Of a stretch of 42,111 bases of DNA, positions 23,643 to 33,840 are shown one piece after another. The DNA lies in the NCBI GenBank assembly GCA_009923315.1, contig RFTU01000016.1:1-42111 (forward strand), read 5' to 3'. Source of the stretch: Betaproteobacteria bacterium. Its GTDB lineage: Bacteria; Pseudomonadota; Gammaproteobacteria; Burkholderiales; Burkholderiaceae_C. The position numbers and the translations under genes were made by a program. Within the stretch, counting starts at the first letter, position 1. The number at the start of each line of letters is the position of its first letter. Below the pieces are notes generated by a model, which was not told where the DNA came from, ran no database searches, and saw only the letters and a program-made list of their open reading frames with translations.

Positions 23643-24500
23643 ATGAGCCAGCCCACACCCTCGCGCGCCTTCACGCCAAACGGCGCCAGCCACATGGCCA
23701 AGGTCGAAAGCGACCGGATCATCGTTCGCGGGCAGGACCTGTGTGACGGCCTCATGGGCCACCAGTCCTTCACCGCCTATTTCCTCTTCCTGCTCACCGG
23801 ACAATCGCCTTCGGAGAACCTGATCCGCGCGGCCGACGCCACCCTGGTGGCCATCGCCGAGCATGGCCTGGTCCCGTCGGTGCAAGCCGCGCGCATGACG
23901 CTTGCGGCAGCGCCGGAGTCGCTGCAGGGCGCGGTAGCGGCTGGGCTGCTGGGCTGTGGGCCGGTGATCCTGGGCGCATCGGAGACGGCCGGTTTGTTGC
24001 TCGGCCGCATCGTCGCAGACAGCCAGGCTGAGCCACGCCCCTTGCCTGAGGTGGCCCGCGCGCACCTGCAAAGGCTCAAGGACTCGCGAGCACCTCTTCC
24101 GGGCTTCGGACATCCCGTGCACCAACAGGGAGACCCGCGCGCGGCCAGGCTGCTGGCGCTGGCCGATGAGTGGGGCTTTGCTGGGCATCACGTGGCCGCC
24201 GTGCGCGCCGTGGCCGACCAGGTGCTGCCGGTCTATGGCCGGCCTTTGCCGATGAACGTCTCGGCGGCCATTCCCGCCGTGCTGCTGGACGCCGGCTACC
24301 CCGCCGGAGCGCTCAAGGGCATTCCACTGTTGGCTCGCACGGCGTCCCTGGTGGCGCATCTGCTGGAAGAGCAGGCGCGCCCCATTGGCTTCAAGCTGGC
24401 CGCCGCGGCCGACCGCGCCATGGTCTATGACGGGCCCCTTCCACAGGCGGGCGATGCAGACGGCGGCACCGGCCACACCCTCCACGGCCCGCAGGGTTGA
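23643..24500 (+). CDS. Citrate-synthase-like citryl-CoA lyase
   Basis: 285 residues, much shorter than citrate synthase (about 430) but like stand-alone citryl-CoA lyases and the C-terminal domain of ATP-citrate lyase. It has the conserved GFGHPVHQQGDPRA (His157, Asp164) that corresponds to the oxaloacetate-binding His of the superfamily. Where citrate synthase has the catalytic His of GPAHGGA, this protein has GPVILGA (Ile109), so true citrate synthase activity is unlikely. The start ATG 23643 (MSQPTPS) has no clear ribosome site; ATG 23694 is an alternative. It is 18 bases upstream of a CoA ligase, which could supply the acyl-CoA substrate. The acyl-CoA identity is unknown. Confidence 0.8.
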   Translation: MSQPTPSRAFTPNGASHMAKVESDRIIVRGQDLCDGLMGHQSFTAYFLFLLTGQSPSENLIRAADATLVAIAEHGLVPSVQAARMTLAAAPESLQGAVAAGLLGCGPVILGASETAGLLLGRIVADSQAEPRPLPEVARAHLQRLKDSRAPLPGFGHPVHQQGDPRAARLLALADEWGFAGHHVAAVRAVADQVLPVYGRPLPMNVSAAIPAVLLDAGYPAGALKGIPLLARTASLVAHLLEEQARPIGFKLAAAADRAMVYDGPLPQAGDADGGTGHTLHGPQG

Positions 24501-24518
24501 GGACCAGGGCGCAGCCCC

Positions 24519-26144
24519 GTGACCCCTTTGCTGTCCCCCTTGGCGGTGCTGCACCAATTCCCGGTGCATGACTTCTCACTGGACGGGTTCTTCTCGGTGC
24601 GGGTGCCGCAGCGTGGTGAGCGGACCCTGATCGAATTCCACGACCCCCAGGCGGGACCCGATGGCCATGGGCTGAGCTGGAGCGAATGCGCGCACCTCGT
24701 GGACCGCGGGGTGGCCTGGCTGTTGGCGCGCGGCATCACCGAAGGTCAGCGAGTGGGCCTCATGGCGCACAACCATCCGGCCACCGCGGTGCTGCTGCTG
24801 GCCTGTGCTCGGGTAGGGGCCATCCTCGTGCCCTGCAACCCCGAGGGGTCGGCCGCCGACGCGCGGTATGTGTTCCAACATGCCGGCGTGAAGGGCGTGC
24901 TTTACTCGGCCGAAGCGGCCGAGCGGGTCCAGCAGGCGTTGGTGCAGGGGCCTTCCACGCCTTGGATGGCGGCGCTGGACGAGAACCCCGCCTCCATGCC
25001 CTGGTCTGACACGCCGCCCGACCGGCACACCCGCACCGGTTCGGCCGACCACACCCTGCTCATCCTCTACACATCGGGCACCACGGGCTTTCCCAAGGGG
25101 GTCATGCACAGTCAGCGCAGCTATGTCCTCACCGCTGAGGCCTTCGTGCAACGCCTGTACCTGCAGCCCGACGAGCGGGTGTTGTGCGTGCTGCCACTGT
25201 TCCACATCAACGCCCTCATGTATTCCCTGGGCGGCACGCTGGCCTGCGGAGGCACGCTCATCCTGGTGCGGCGCTTCTCAGCCTCTGGTTTTTGGCGCAC
25301 GGCGGCCCAAACACGCGCCACCGAAGTCAATGTGATCATGTCGGCCGCTGCGATCCTCGCGCGGCGGCCGCCAGAAGAGTTCGTGCCTGGCCACTGCCTG
25401 CGCAAGATGTTTATCGCCCCACTCAACCGCAGCCTGCTCGACGCGTTTCAGCAGCGCTTTGGTGTGCCCACCCTCATCGAGTGCTACGGCATGACCGAGA
25501 TCCCGGGCGTGCTGGCCAATCCCTTCCTCGGGCCGCACCACCTCGGCACCATGGGCACTCCCTCGGCACACCCCGATCCGACCATTGACCGCCCGCAGGT
25601 GCGGGTCGTGGATGACGAGGGCCACGATGTTCGGCCTGGCGAGGTGGGCGAGCTCGTGGTGCGCACGCCCACGAGGATGCAGGGCTACTGGAACGATGCC
25701 GCGCTGACGGAGGCCGCCTTTCGCGACGGCTGGTTCATCACGGGAGACTTGGCCCGGCAGAACGAAGACGGCTACTACATCTTTCACGCCCGCAAGAAGG
25801 ACATCATCCGACGGCGCGGAGAGAACCTCTCGGGCGCCGAAATCGACGCCGCCGTCGCAGCCCACCCCGATGTGCTGGAGTGCGCCACCATCGGCGTGCC
25901 CAGCGAGCTGGGCGAAGAAGAGGTGCTCTGCGCGGTGGTGGCCCGCCCCGGCAGCCCACTCACCGAACAGGCCGTGCACGCGCAGGCCTGCCGCACACTC
26001 GCGCCCATCAAGCGCCCGCGCTACATCGTGCTCGTGGACAGCCTGCCCCACACCGGCTCGATGAAGGTCGCCAAGTTCCGACTCCAACCAGCTGATGCGC
26101 TGGTCAGGCGCGCGGTGGACTTTCAACAGGAGACTTCAGGATGA
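24519..26144 (+). CDS. Acyl-CoA ligase (AMP-forming), CaiC/fatty-acid type
   Basis: Activates a carboxylic acid to its CoA thioester through an acyl-adenylate, 541 residues with a GTG start. Motifs: P-loop TSGTTGFPKG from residue 185, LPLFHINALMYSLGG, ECYGMTEIPG, RDGWFITGDLARQNEDGYY, RKKDIIRRRGENLSGAEID and the C-terminal catalytic Lys in GSMKVAKFRL. The overall pattern is closest to crotonobetaine/carnitine-CoA ligases and related aliphatic or aromatic acid ligases. It begins 18 bases after the lyase stop and overlaps the dioxygenase start as ATGA, so the three form one operon. Substrate unknown. Confidence 0.92.
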   Translation: MTPLLSPLAVLHQFPVHDFSLDGFFSVRVPQRGERTLIEFHDPQAGPDGHGLSWSECAHLVDRGVAWLLARGITEGQRVGLMAHNHPATAVLLLACARVGAILVPCNPEGSAADARYVFQHAGVKGVLYSAEAAERVQQALVQGPSTPWMAALDENPASMPWSDTPPDRHTRTGSADHTLLILYTSGTTGFPKGVMHSQRSYVLTAEAFVQRLYLQPDERVLCVLPLFHINALMYSLGGTLACGGTLILVRRFSASGFWRTAAQTRATEVNVIMSAAAILARRPPEEFVPGHCLRKMFIAPLNRSLLDAFQQRFGVPTLIECYGMTEIPGVLANPFLGPHHLGTMGTPSAHPDPTIDRPQVRVVDDEGHDVRPGEVGELVVRTPTRMQGYWNDAALTEAAFRDGWFITGDLARQNEDGYYIFHARKKDIIRRRGENLSGAEIDAAVAAHPDVLECATIGVPSELGEEEVLCAVVARPGSPLTEQAVHAQACRTLAPIKRPRYIVLVDSLPHTGSMKVAKFRLQPADALVRRAVDFQQETSG

Positions 26145-27022
26145 ACACCACCACATCGACCGCTTACGACACCACCGAGCAGATCACCCAGGAAGTGCTT
26201 CGCCGATATGAGCAGACGCCCGACCCGAGGCTGCGCGAGATCATGCTCTCGCTGGTGCGGCACCTGCATGCATTTGCCAAGGACGTCAGGCTCACCTCCG
26301 AAGAGTGGCTCTTTGCGATGAAGGCGCTGGAAGAGACCGGCCGGTGGTGCGCGCCGGGACGCAATGAGTTCATCATCTTCTCCGATGCGCTGGGCCTATC
26401 GATGCTCACGGTTACACAGGACTATCGACGCCCAGCGGGAGCCACCGAGCCCACGCTGCTGGGGCCCTTCCTGCTGGAAGGCGCGCCCCGGTTCGAGATG
26501 GGCGCTGACATCAGCGCCGGCGCCCAGGGCACGCCCTTGCATGCGCAAGGTCGTGTGCTGGACCTTCAGGGCCAACCGGTGGCCCACGCGGTGATCGATG
26601 TGTGGCACTCGGACGATCGAGGCCTCTACGATGTGCAGGACGGCTTTGAGGAAAACGGCGCGTGGGCCCGAGGCCAGCTCACCACGGGTGCCGACGGCCG
26701 GTGGCGCTTCTGGTCGGTGATGCCGGTGGATTACCCCATCCCGCAAGACGGCACCGCCATCGAGATGCTGCGCGCCACCACCGGCCGCAGCATGCGCCCC
26801 GCGCACCTGCACTTCCGCATCGTGGCCCAGGGCCAACGACCGCTGGTCACCCACATCTTCGATCGCCAAAGCCAAGTGCTCCACGATGATGCGGTGTTTG
26901 GGGTGCGCCCCTCGTTGGTGGCGGACTTCGTGCGCCACCCGGCCGGCACGGCCCCCGACGGGCGGGTGATGGGTGCAGCCTTCTGCACCCTGGACTACGA
27001 CTTCGTCATGGCGCCGGCCTGA
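26141..27022 (+). CDS. Intradiol ring-cleavage dioxygenase, catechol/hydroxyquinol type
   Basis: Non-heme Fe(III) enzyme that opens catechol- or hydroxyquinol-type rings between the hydroxyls, 293 residues. It has an N-terminal helical dimerisation domain (residues about 10-100) and the catalytic domain with all four iron ligands: Tyr163 (GLYDVQ), Tyr198 (VDYPIP), His222 and His224 (RPAHLHFRI). The long N-terminal domain is that of catechol/hydroxyquinol 1,2-dioxygenases rather than protocatechuate 3,4-dioxygenase. ATG 26141 overlaps the ligase stop. No maleylacetate reductase or muconate cycloisomerase is present nearby, so the downstream steps must be elsewhere or the true substrate is unusual. 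Confidence 0.88.
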   Translation: MNTTTSTAYDTTEQITQEVLRRYEQTPDPRLREIMLSLVRHLHAFAKDVRLTSEEWLFAMKALEETGRWCAPGRNEFIIFSDALGLSMLTVTQDYRRPAGATEPTLLGPFLLEGAPRFEMGADISAGAQGTPLHAQGRVLDLQGQPVAHAVIDVWHSDDRGLYDVQDGFEENGAWARGQLTTGADGRWRFWSVMPVDYPIPQDGTAIEMLRATTGRSMRPAHLHFRIVAQGQRPLVTHIFDRQSQVLHDDAVFGVRPSLVADFVRHPAGTAPDGRVMGAAFCTLDYDFVMAPA

Positions 27023-27035
27023 GGCCGCCGGGCGC
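27011..27035. terminator. Stem-loop between convergent dioxygenase and gyrB
   Basis: GCGC-CGGCC (27011-27019) pairs with GGCCG (27023-27027) and GCGC (27032-27035), a hairpin with a four-base bulge and a TGA triloop. It overlaps the dioxygenase stop codon in the 15-base gap before the gyrB stop. A bidirectional terminator is plausible; there is no T-run. Confidence 0.35.
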
Positions 27036-27037
27036 GG

Positions 27038-29623
<2,586 letters not shown>

Positions 29624-29634
29624 TCAAGAAACTG

Positions 29635-29667
29635 AAAAGCCCGCCGGGAGCACATCCTGCAGCGGGC
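29635..29667 (-). terminator. Terminator candidate downstream of dnaN
   Basis: On the minus strand GCCCGC (29667-29662) pairs with GCGGGC (29644-29639) across a 17-base loop and is followed by TTTTCAG. It lies in the 148-base dnaN-gyrB gap, 36 bases after the dnaN stop, suggesting gyrB has its own promoter. Confidence 0.5.
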
Positions 29668-29702
29668 ACCCACGCCAATTGCGGCGCGTGAGCACAGGAC
29701 TC

Positions 29703-30827
29703 CTAGATGCGCATGGGCATGACCACGTACTTGAATCCAACCTGCTGCGGGATGGTCAGCAAGGCGCTGGAGTTGGAATCCTGCAACTCCAGCGTCACCA
29801 TGTCTTGCGTCATGTTGGCCAAGGCATCCATCAGGTAGTTCACATTGAAGCCGATCTCGATGGCGTCGCCGCCATAGTCGATTTCGATTTCCTCACTGGC
29901 CTCTTCCTGTTCGGCGTTGCTCGAAGCGATCTTCATCAGGCCAGCGTCCACGTTCAGGCGCACGCCCTTGAACTTGTCACTGGTGAGGATGGCAGCACGC
30001 TGCAGCGAGGCCAAGAGCGTGGTGCGCCCCAAGGTGATCTTGTTCTTGTGGTTCTTTGGGATCACACGGTTGTAGTCGGGGAACTTGCCCTCGACCAGCT
30101 TGGTGACAAATTCCAGACCCGAGAAACTGAACTTGGCTTGGTTGGGAGCAAAGCGCATCTCGATGGGAGCCTGGTCCTGTGCGTCACCCTTGGCATCGCG
30201 CAACAGGCGCATCAATTCAAGCACCGTCTTGCGCGGCAGGATCACCTCTTGCTTGGGCATTTCATGTTCAAGCTGCGCCTGCGCCAACGCCAGGCGGTGG
30301 CCATCGGTGGCCACCAGTGTGAGCGCCTTGCCTTCGGCGACAAACAGAATACCGTTGAGGTAGTAGCGGATGTCGTGCACCGCCATGGCGAAGTGCACCT
30401 GCCCGATGAGTGCCTTGAGTGTGGCCTGCGGCACGGAAAACGCCGGCCCGAAGTCGACCGATTCATTGACCAAAGGAAAGTCATCGGCCGGCAGGGTCTG
30501 CAGCGTGAAGCGGCTCTTACCCCCCTGCAGGGTCAGACGATTTTGAGTGGTGGACAGGCTCACCACCTGGTCGGTGGGCAAGCTGCGCAAGATGTCGATG
30601 AGCTTGCGGGTGCCCACGGTCGTGGCATAGGAGCCCTCGTCACCACCCAAGGAAGCCCGGGTGCGCACCTGAATCTCCAGGTCGGATGTGGTGAATTCAA
30701 TCTCACCACCCGTCTTGCGGATCAGCACATTGGCCAAGATGGGCAGCGTATGGCGCCGCTCCACGATGCCGGCCACGGCTTGCAGCGCGTTGAGAATCTG
30801 TTCTTGTGCCGCCTTGACGACAATCAT
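29703..30827 (-). CDS. dnaN: DNA polymerase III beta sliding clamp
   Basis: Ring-shaped processivity clamp of the replicative polymerase, 374 residues, normal length. The N-terminus MIVVKAAQEQILNALQAVAGIVERRHTLPILANVLI, the central ATDGHRLAL and the C-terminal YVVMPMRI are diagnostic of the family. ATG 30827 has only a weak AAAGA ribosome site. It follows dnaA on the same strand after a 231-base gap with several palindromes, the usual dnaA-dnaN order. Confidence 0.97.
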   Translation of the reverse strand: MIVVKAAQEQILNALQAVAGIVERRHTLPILANVLIRKTGGEIEFTTSDLEIQVRTRASLGGDEGSYATTVGTRKLIDILRSLPTDQVVSLSTTQNRLTLQGGKSRFTLQTLPADDFPLVNESVDFGPAFSVPQATLKALIGQVHFAMAVHDIRYYLNGILFVAEGKALTLVATDGHRLALAQAQLEHEMPKQEVILPRKTVLELMRLLRDAKGDAQDQAPIEMRFAPNQAKFSFSGLEFVTKLVEGKFPDYNRVIPKNHKNKITLGRTTLLASLQRAAILTSDKFKGVRLNVDAGLMKIASSNAEQEEASEEIEIDYGGDAIEIGFNVNYLMDALANMTQDMVTLELQDSNSSALLTIPQQVGFKYVVMPMRI

Positions 30828-31058
30828 GTTTTCAATCTTTCAGATTGGTAGAACTGAATAGGGGCTTCCACATTCTGTGGAAAACCGTATTTTCACCTGT
30901 TTGTTCAAGCACTTGGGGCCTCCACAACCCTGGGTTTAAACCCTGTGCCACCCCGGGAGCAAACGACAACAACTTGAGCCAGACCGCCACAGCCTGTGGG
31001 CAAGTGGTCGCTTGTTCTTGGTCCATACCGAACTTGTCCCCAGCGTTGTCCGGTGGCC
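30828..31058. other. dnaA-dnaN intergenic region with palindromes; possible origin part
   Basis: 231 non-coding bases. The part next to dnaN (about 30828-30912) is clearly richer in A+T than the surroundings. It contains the perfect inverted repeat TTCCACA-TTC-TGTGGAA (30866-30882), including a near-consensus DnaA box TTTTCCACA on the minus strand (30884-30876); the 12-base palindrome GGGTTTAAACCC (30932-30943); and CCACAG-C-CTGTGG (30987-30999). It may be a dnaN promoter region, an unwinding segment of the origin, or both. Confidence 0.5.
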
Positions 31059-32603
31059 TCAGCCCTTGAGGGTCTGCTCCAGCACGTGCAGCTGTTGGTT
31101 GAGTTCGGTGTCCTTCTGCCTTTCGCCCCCAACCTTTCGCACCGCGTGCAGCACCGTCGTGTGATCACGCCCACCGAAGCTGTCACCGATCTCCGGCAGG
31201 CTTTTTTGCGTCATTTCTTTGGCGAGGTACATCGCAATCTGACGCGGCCGTGCAATGGAATGGGGCCGCTTTTTCGAATACATGTCGGCCACCTTGATCT
31301 TGTAGAAGTCCGCCACCGTTTTCTGGATGTTCTCGATGGAAATCTGACGGTTTTGCAGACTCAGCAGGTCTTTTAGGGCCTCGCGCGCCAGGTTGATCGT
31401 GATCTCCTTGTGGGTGAAGCGCGCGTAGGCCAGCACCTTGCGCAGCGCACCTTCGAGTTCTCGGACATTGGCGCGCACATTCTTGGCGACGAAAAAGGCC
31501 ACATCCTCGGGGATGGAGGCCCCTTCGCTTTCGGCCTTGCGGATCAAGATGGCCACCCGCATCTCCAGCTCGGGCGCTTCAATGGCCACCGTCAGTCCGG
31601 CGTCGAAGCGGCTGGTCAGCCGCTGGTCGATGTCGACCAGCCCCTTGGGATAGGTGTCGCTGGTCATGATGATGTGGGCCTTCTTGGCCAAGAGCGCTTC
31701 AAAAGCGTTGAAGAACTCTTCCTGGGTGCGCTCCTTGCCGGCGAAGAACTGCACATCGTCGATCAGCAGGAGGTCGAGCTGGTGGTATTTGGCCTTGAGT
31801 TCGTCGAAGGTCTTGCGCTGGTAGTTCTTCACCACATCGGAGATGAACTGTTCAGCATGCAGGTACAGGATACGAGAAGCGGGCTTGTCCTGGAGCAGGG
31901 CATTGCCCACGGCGTGAATCAGATGGGTCTTGCCCAGCCCCACCCCACCGTAGATGAACAGCGGGTTGTACATGTGGCCGGGCGCACCGGCCACGTGCAG
32001 CGCCGCGGTTCGTGCCATCTGATTGGCCCGTCCAGCCACCAGGGTGTCGAAGGTCAAAGCGGGGTTCAGGCGGTTGCCAGAGCCTGACGCGGTGTTGACC
32101 GCAGCCGAAGCAAAGCCGCCCGAGCCCGCCAAGGCACGTTGCGGGCCGGGCGCGGCGCGAGCAACTCGCGCGGCGCCGTCTTGGCCCGCCCACTCACCGT
32201 GTTCTGACCCGGGGTGTGGGGTCCCCTCGGCTGCCTGGGGCGTTGTCGCAGCAAGCGAGCCTTCCAACACCCGGCCCACGGGCACCGGCTGCCGGGCCGC
32301 GAGCGCGCCGCCCGCAACACCGCCGGCGCTGCGCTGAGGGGCCAAGGCCAGGTCCAGCCGAACGAGGCCCTCGGCCACATCGCTCATGATGGTTTGAAGG
32401 AGCTCGCCGTATTGCGAACGCACCCAGTCGAGCTTGAAGCGGTTGGGCATTTCCAGCCGCGCCACCCACTGAGGCCCTTGACCAGCGCCGGCTACGGCCG
32501 ATACGGAGGGGGCGCTCAGGGGGCGGATCCAGGTGTTGAATTGCTGCTCGGGCAATTCGGCGAGCAGGCGCTCGCAACAGCGGGTCCAAAATTCGGATGT
32601 CAT
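31059..32603 (-). CDS. dnaA: Chromosomal replication initiator DnaA
   Basis: AAA+ protein that binds DnaA boxes and opens the origin, 514 residues. Domain I is [30 protein letters not shown] long Ala/Gly/Pro-rich linker (domain II) spans about residues 95-165. The AAA+ domain has Walker [10 protein letters not shown] with Lys225 and Walker B LLIDDVQF. The C-terminal DNA-binding domain carries the signature [15 protein letters not shown]. The start ATG 32603 is set by homology (MTSEFW); the frame is open to 32765. No Shine-Dalgarno sequence precedes it: the nine bases touching the ATG are a perfect DnaA box, which implies direct autorepression (inference). Confidence 0.97.
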   Translation of the reverse strand: MTSEFWTRCCERLLAELPEQQFNTWIRPLSAPSVSAVAGAGQGPQWVARLEMPNRFKLDWVRSQYGELLQTIMSDVAEGLVRLDLALAPQRSAGGVAGGALAARQPVPVGRVLEGSLAATTPQAAEGTPHPGSEHGEWAGQDGAARVARAAPGPQRALAGSGGFASAAVNTASGSGNRLNPALTFDTLVAGRANQMARTAALHVAGAPGHMYNPLFIYGGVGLGKTHLIHAVGNALLQDKPASRILYLHAEQFISDVVKNYQRKTFDELKAKYHQLDLLLIDDVQFFAGKERTQEEFFNAFEALLAKKAHIIMTSDTYPKGLVDIDQRLTSRFDAGLTVAIEAPELEMRVAILIRKAESEGASIPEDVAFFVAKNVRANVRELEGALRKVLAYARFTHKEITINLAREALKDLLSLQNRQISIENIQKTVADFYKIKVADMYSKKRPHSIARPRQIAMYLAKEMTQKSLPEIGDSFGGRDHTTVLHAVRKVGGERQKDTELNQQLHVLEQTLKG

Positions 32604-32612
32604 TGTGGATAA
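32604..32612 (-). promoter_or_regulatory. Perfect DnaA box abutting the dnaA start codon
   Basis: TTATCCACA on the minus strand, ending exactly at the base before the dnaA ATG. It is identical to the E. coli consensus. Bound DnaA would cover the ribosome-binding and initiation zone of its own gene. Confidence 0.85.
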
Positions 32613-32631
32613 CAGGAGGTCGAGCCACGGC

Positions 32632-32637
32632 ATTCTA
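32632..32637 (-). promoter_or_regulatory. dnaA: Possible dnaA promoter -10 element
   Basis: TAGAAT on the minus strand (five of six match to TATAAT), about 28 bases upstream of the dnaA ATG. The -35 region is poor. It lies between two DnaA boxes (32604-32612 and 32665-32673), as expected of an autoregulated promoter. Confidence 0.4.
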
Positions 32638-32664
32638 GACGGTTGTGGGGCCTGTGAAGCAGGG

Positions 32665-32673
32665 TTATCCACA
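32665..32673 (+). promoter_or_regulatory. Perfect DnaA box in dnaA-rpmH gap
   Basis: TTATCCACA on the plus strand, oriented opposite to the box at the dnaA start, 52 bases away. With the boxes in rnpA and in the dnaA-dnaN gap it supports an origin of replication in this neighbourhood. Confidence 0.85.
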
Positions 32674-32747
32674 GATTGAAAGACGCGCGCTCCCCTTGAC
32701 AACGCCGCCAAAGCGAGGCACCCCAAAACGGGGCTGGCTTGGTAAGT

Positions 32748-32776
32748 TTGACCGCCACCCGACACGGTGGTCTAAT
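32748..32776 (+). promoter_or_regulatory. rpmH: rpmH promoter, sigma-70 type
   Basis: -35 TTGACC (32748-32753) and -10 TCTAAT (32771-32776) with an ideal 17-base spacer, 30 bases before the rpmH ATG. Each hexamer matches the consensus at five of six positions. It probably drives rpmH and, by read-through, rnpA-yidD-yidC. Confidence 0.7.
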
Positions 32777-32806
32777 AGCGGGTTTTCCCGATTTCAGGCC
32801 CCTACC

Positions 32807-32941
32807 ATGAAGCGCACCTACCAACCCTCCAAGACGCGCCGCGCACGCACGCACGGTTTTCTGGTTCGCATGAAGACCCGCGGCGGCCGCGCCGTGATCC
32901 GTGCGCGCCGCGCCAAGGGTCGCAAGCGCTTGGCTGCCTGA
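32807..32941 (+). CDS. rpmH: 50S ribosomal protein L34
   Basis: 44-residue, highly basic ribosomal protein. The start [18 protein letters not shown] and end [11 protein letters not shown] are diagnostic and the length is normal. It lies downstream of a strong sigma-70 promoter and upstream of rnpA, as in nearly all bacteria. The opposite orientation to dnaA is standard. Confidence 0.98.
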   Translation: MKRTYQPSKTRRARTHGFLVRMKTRGGRAVIRARRAKGRKRLAA

Positions 32942-33034
32942 GGCGGTACGGCCCTCTGAGCCGACCGTCGCAGCACCGCGTTGCCGCCGATTCACTCGCA
33001 CGCTGCCGGGCTTGACCGCAAGGGGCGCCCGGTG

Positions 33035-33589
33035 ATGCCGGCTGGCGCGCCTTCGCTTCTGGGCCGCCAGGGTCGCCTGTCGCCCCTGTGCGTCCTGACC
33101 AACGCCGAAGCCTTCGAGCGCGCGATGGCGCAGCCCTGGCTGGCCAAAACCCCACACTTCGCGGTGCATCACCTGGCAGGAGGCCTCATGCCCCGGCGTG
33201 GGGCCGCACCCCGGCCAGGGTTATCCTCAATGACGGCGCAGCCAACCGACGAGCCTGTGGATAACTCTATTGAAAACCCGGTGGACAAGCGCTTGGACGA
33301 ACCGCTCCAAGCCGCATGGGCCGGCTATGTGGTGCCCAAGCGCCACGCCCGCCGTGCCGTCACCCGAAACCTGATCCGGCGCCAGATGCGCCAGGCCTTG
33401 GCCGACCAACAAGGGTCGTCGCAGGGGCTGCCGGCGGGCGTGTGGGTGCTGCGCCTGCGCCAGGGTTTTGATCGAGCCCAGTTTCCCAGCGCCGCGTCGC
33501 AACCGCTCAAGCGCGCGGTACGGGACGAACTGCTCCACCTGGTGGGGCATGCCGTGCGGCGGCTTCAAGAAAGGTCGCAGCGGCCATGA
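33035..33589 (+). CDS. rnpA: Ribonuclease P protein component with internal insertion
   Basis: Protein subunit of RNase P, which trims tRNA 5' ends; 184 residues against about 120 in E. coli. The N-terminal part (GRLSPLCVLTNAEAFERAM, TPHFAVHHLAGG) and the RNR-type core (GYVVPKRHARRAVTRNLIRRQMRQAL, residues about 97-122) are clear. Between them, residues about 49-94 form a polar, proline- and Asp/Glu-rich insertion absent from the common fold. Its DNA contains a perfect DnaA box (33256-33264) and a near-perfect one (33221-33229). The start ATG 33035 has AAGGGG nine bases upstream; ATG 32981 is possible. Its stop overlaps yidD as ATGA. Confidence 0.9.
   Translation: MPAGAPSLLGRQGRLSPLCVLTNAEAFERAMAQPWLAKTPHFAVHHLAGGLMPRRGAAPRPGLSSMTAQPTDEPVDNSIENPVDKRLDEPLQAAWAGYVVPKRHARRAVTRNLIRRQMRQALADQQGSSQGLPAGVWVLRLRQGFDRAQFPSAASQPLKRAVRDELLHLVGHAVRRLQERSQRP
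33256..33264 (-). promoter_or_regulatory. Perfect DnaA box inside rnpA
   Basis: TTATCCACA on the minus strand, within codons 74-77 of rnpA (Pro-Val-Asp-Asn). A second, single-mismatch box TTATCCTCA lies on the plus strand at 33221-33229 in the same insertion-coding stretch. Confidence 0.75.
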
Positions 33590-33840
33590 GCCCGTTGGCG
33601 CGCCTATTGTCCTGGCCTATCCAGGGCTACCGCCTGCTGCTCAGCCCCTGGCTTGGCACACAATGCCGCTTCACGCCGACCTGTTCCGTGTATGCGCTGC
33701 AGGCGCTGGAACACCACGGGGCCTGGCGCGGCGTCGGGCTGGCCGGTTGGCGCGTCTTGCGCTGTCACCCCTGGTGTCACGGTGGCCATGACCCCGTGCC
33801 GCCACCCCCCTCTTCTACTGCAAACCGATCTCAACCATGA
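33586..33840 (+). CDS. yidD: Membrane protein insertion efficiency factor YidD
   Basis: 84-residue inner-membrane-associated protein that aids YidC-dependent insertion. Motifs: YRLLLSPWLGTQCRFTPTCS, YALQALEHHG and GWRVLRCHPWCHGGHDPVP, with the conserved cysteines. The ATG overlaps the rnpA stop and its own stop overlaps the yidC start, both as ATGA, giving a translationally coupled chain rnpA-yidD-yidC. Confidence 0.95.
   Translation: MSPLARLLSWPIQGYRLLLSPWLGTQCRFTPTCSVYALQALEHHGAWRGVGLAGWRVLRCHPWCHGGHDPVPPPPSSTANRSQP

Larger units (their letters stand above)
32604..33264. other. Probable chromosome origin (oriC) region, box cluster
   Basis: Three perfect DnaA boxes (32604-32612, 32665-32673, 33256-33264) and one single-mismatch box TTATCCTCA (33221-33229) lie within 661 bases spanning the dnaA-rpmH gap, rpmH and the first half of rnpA. 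Gene order rnpA-rpmH-dnaA-dnaN-gyrB is the classical origin context. An unwinding element is not obvious here; the AT-richer stretch is in the dnaA-dnaN gap. The exact origin cannot be fixed from sequence alone. Confidence 0.6.

Noticed and set aside
30995-31042. Additional DnaA boxes TTGCCCACA and TTGTCCCCA near the end of dnaA
   Set aside because: Two mismatches each to the consensus in conserved positions; too weak to list as boxes.
32696-32701. TTGACA as -35 of the rpmH promoter
   Set aside because: A perfect -35 hexamer, but no -10-like hexamer lies 16-18 bases downstream; the pair at 32748-32776 fits far better.
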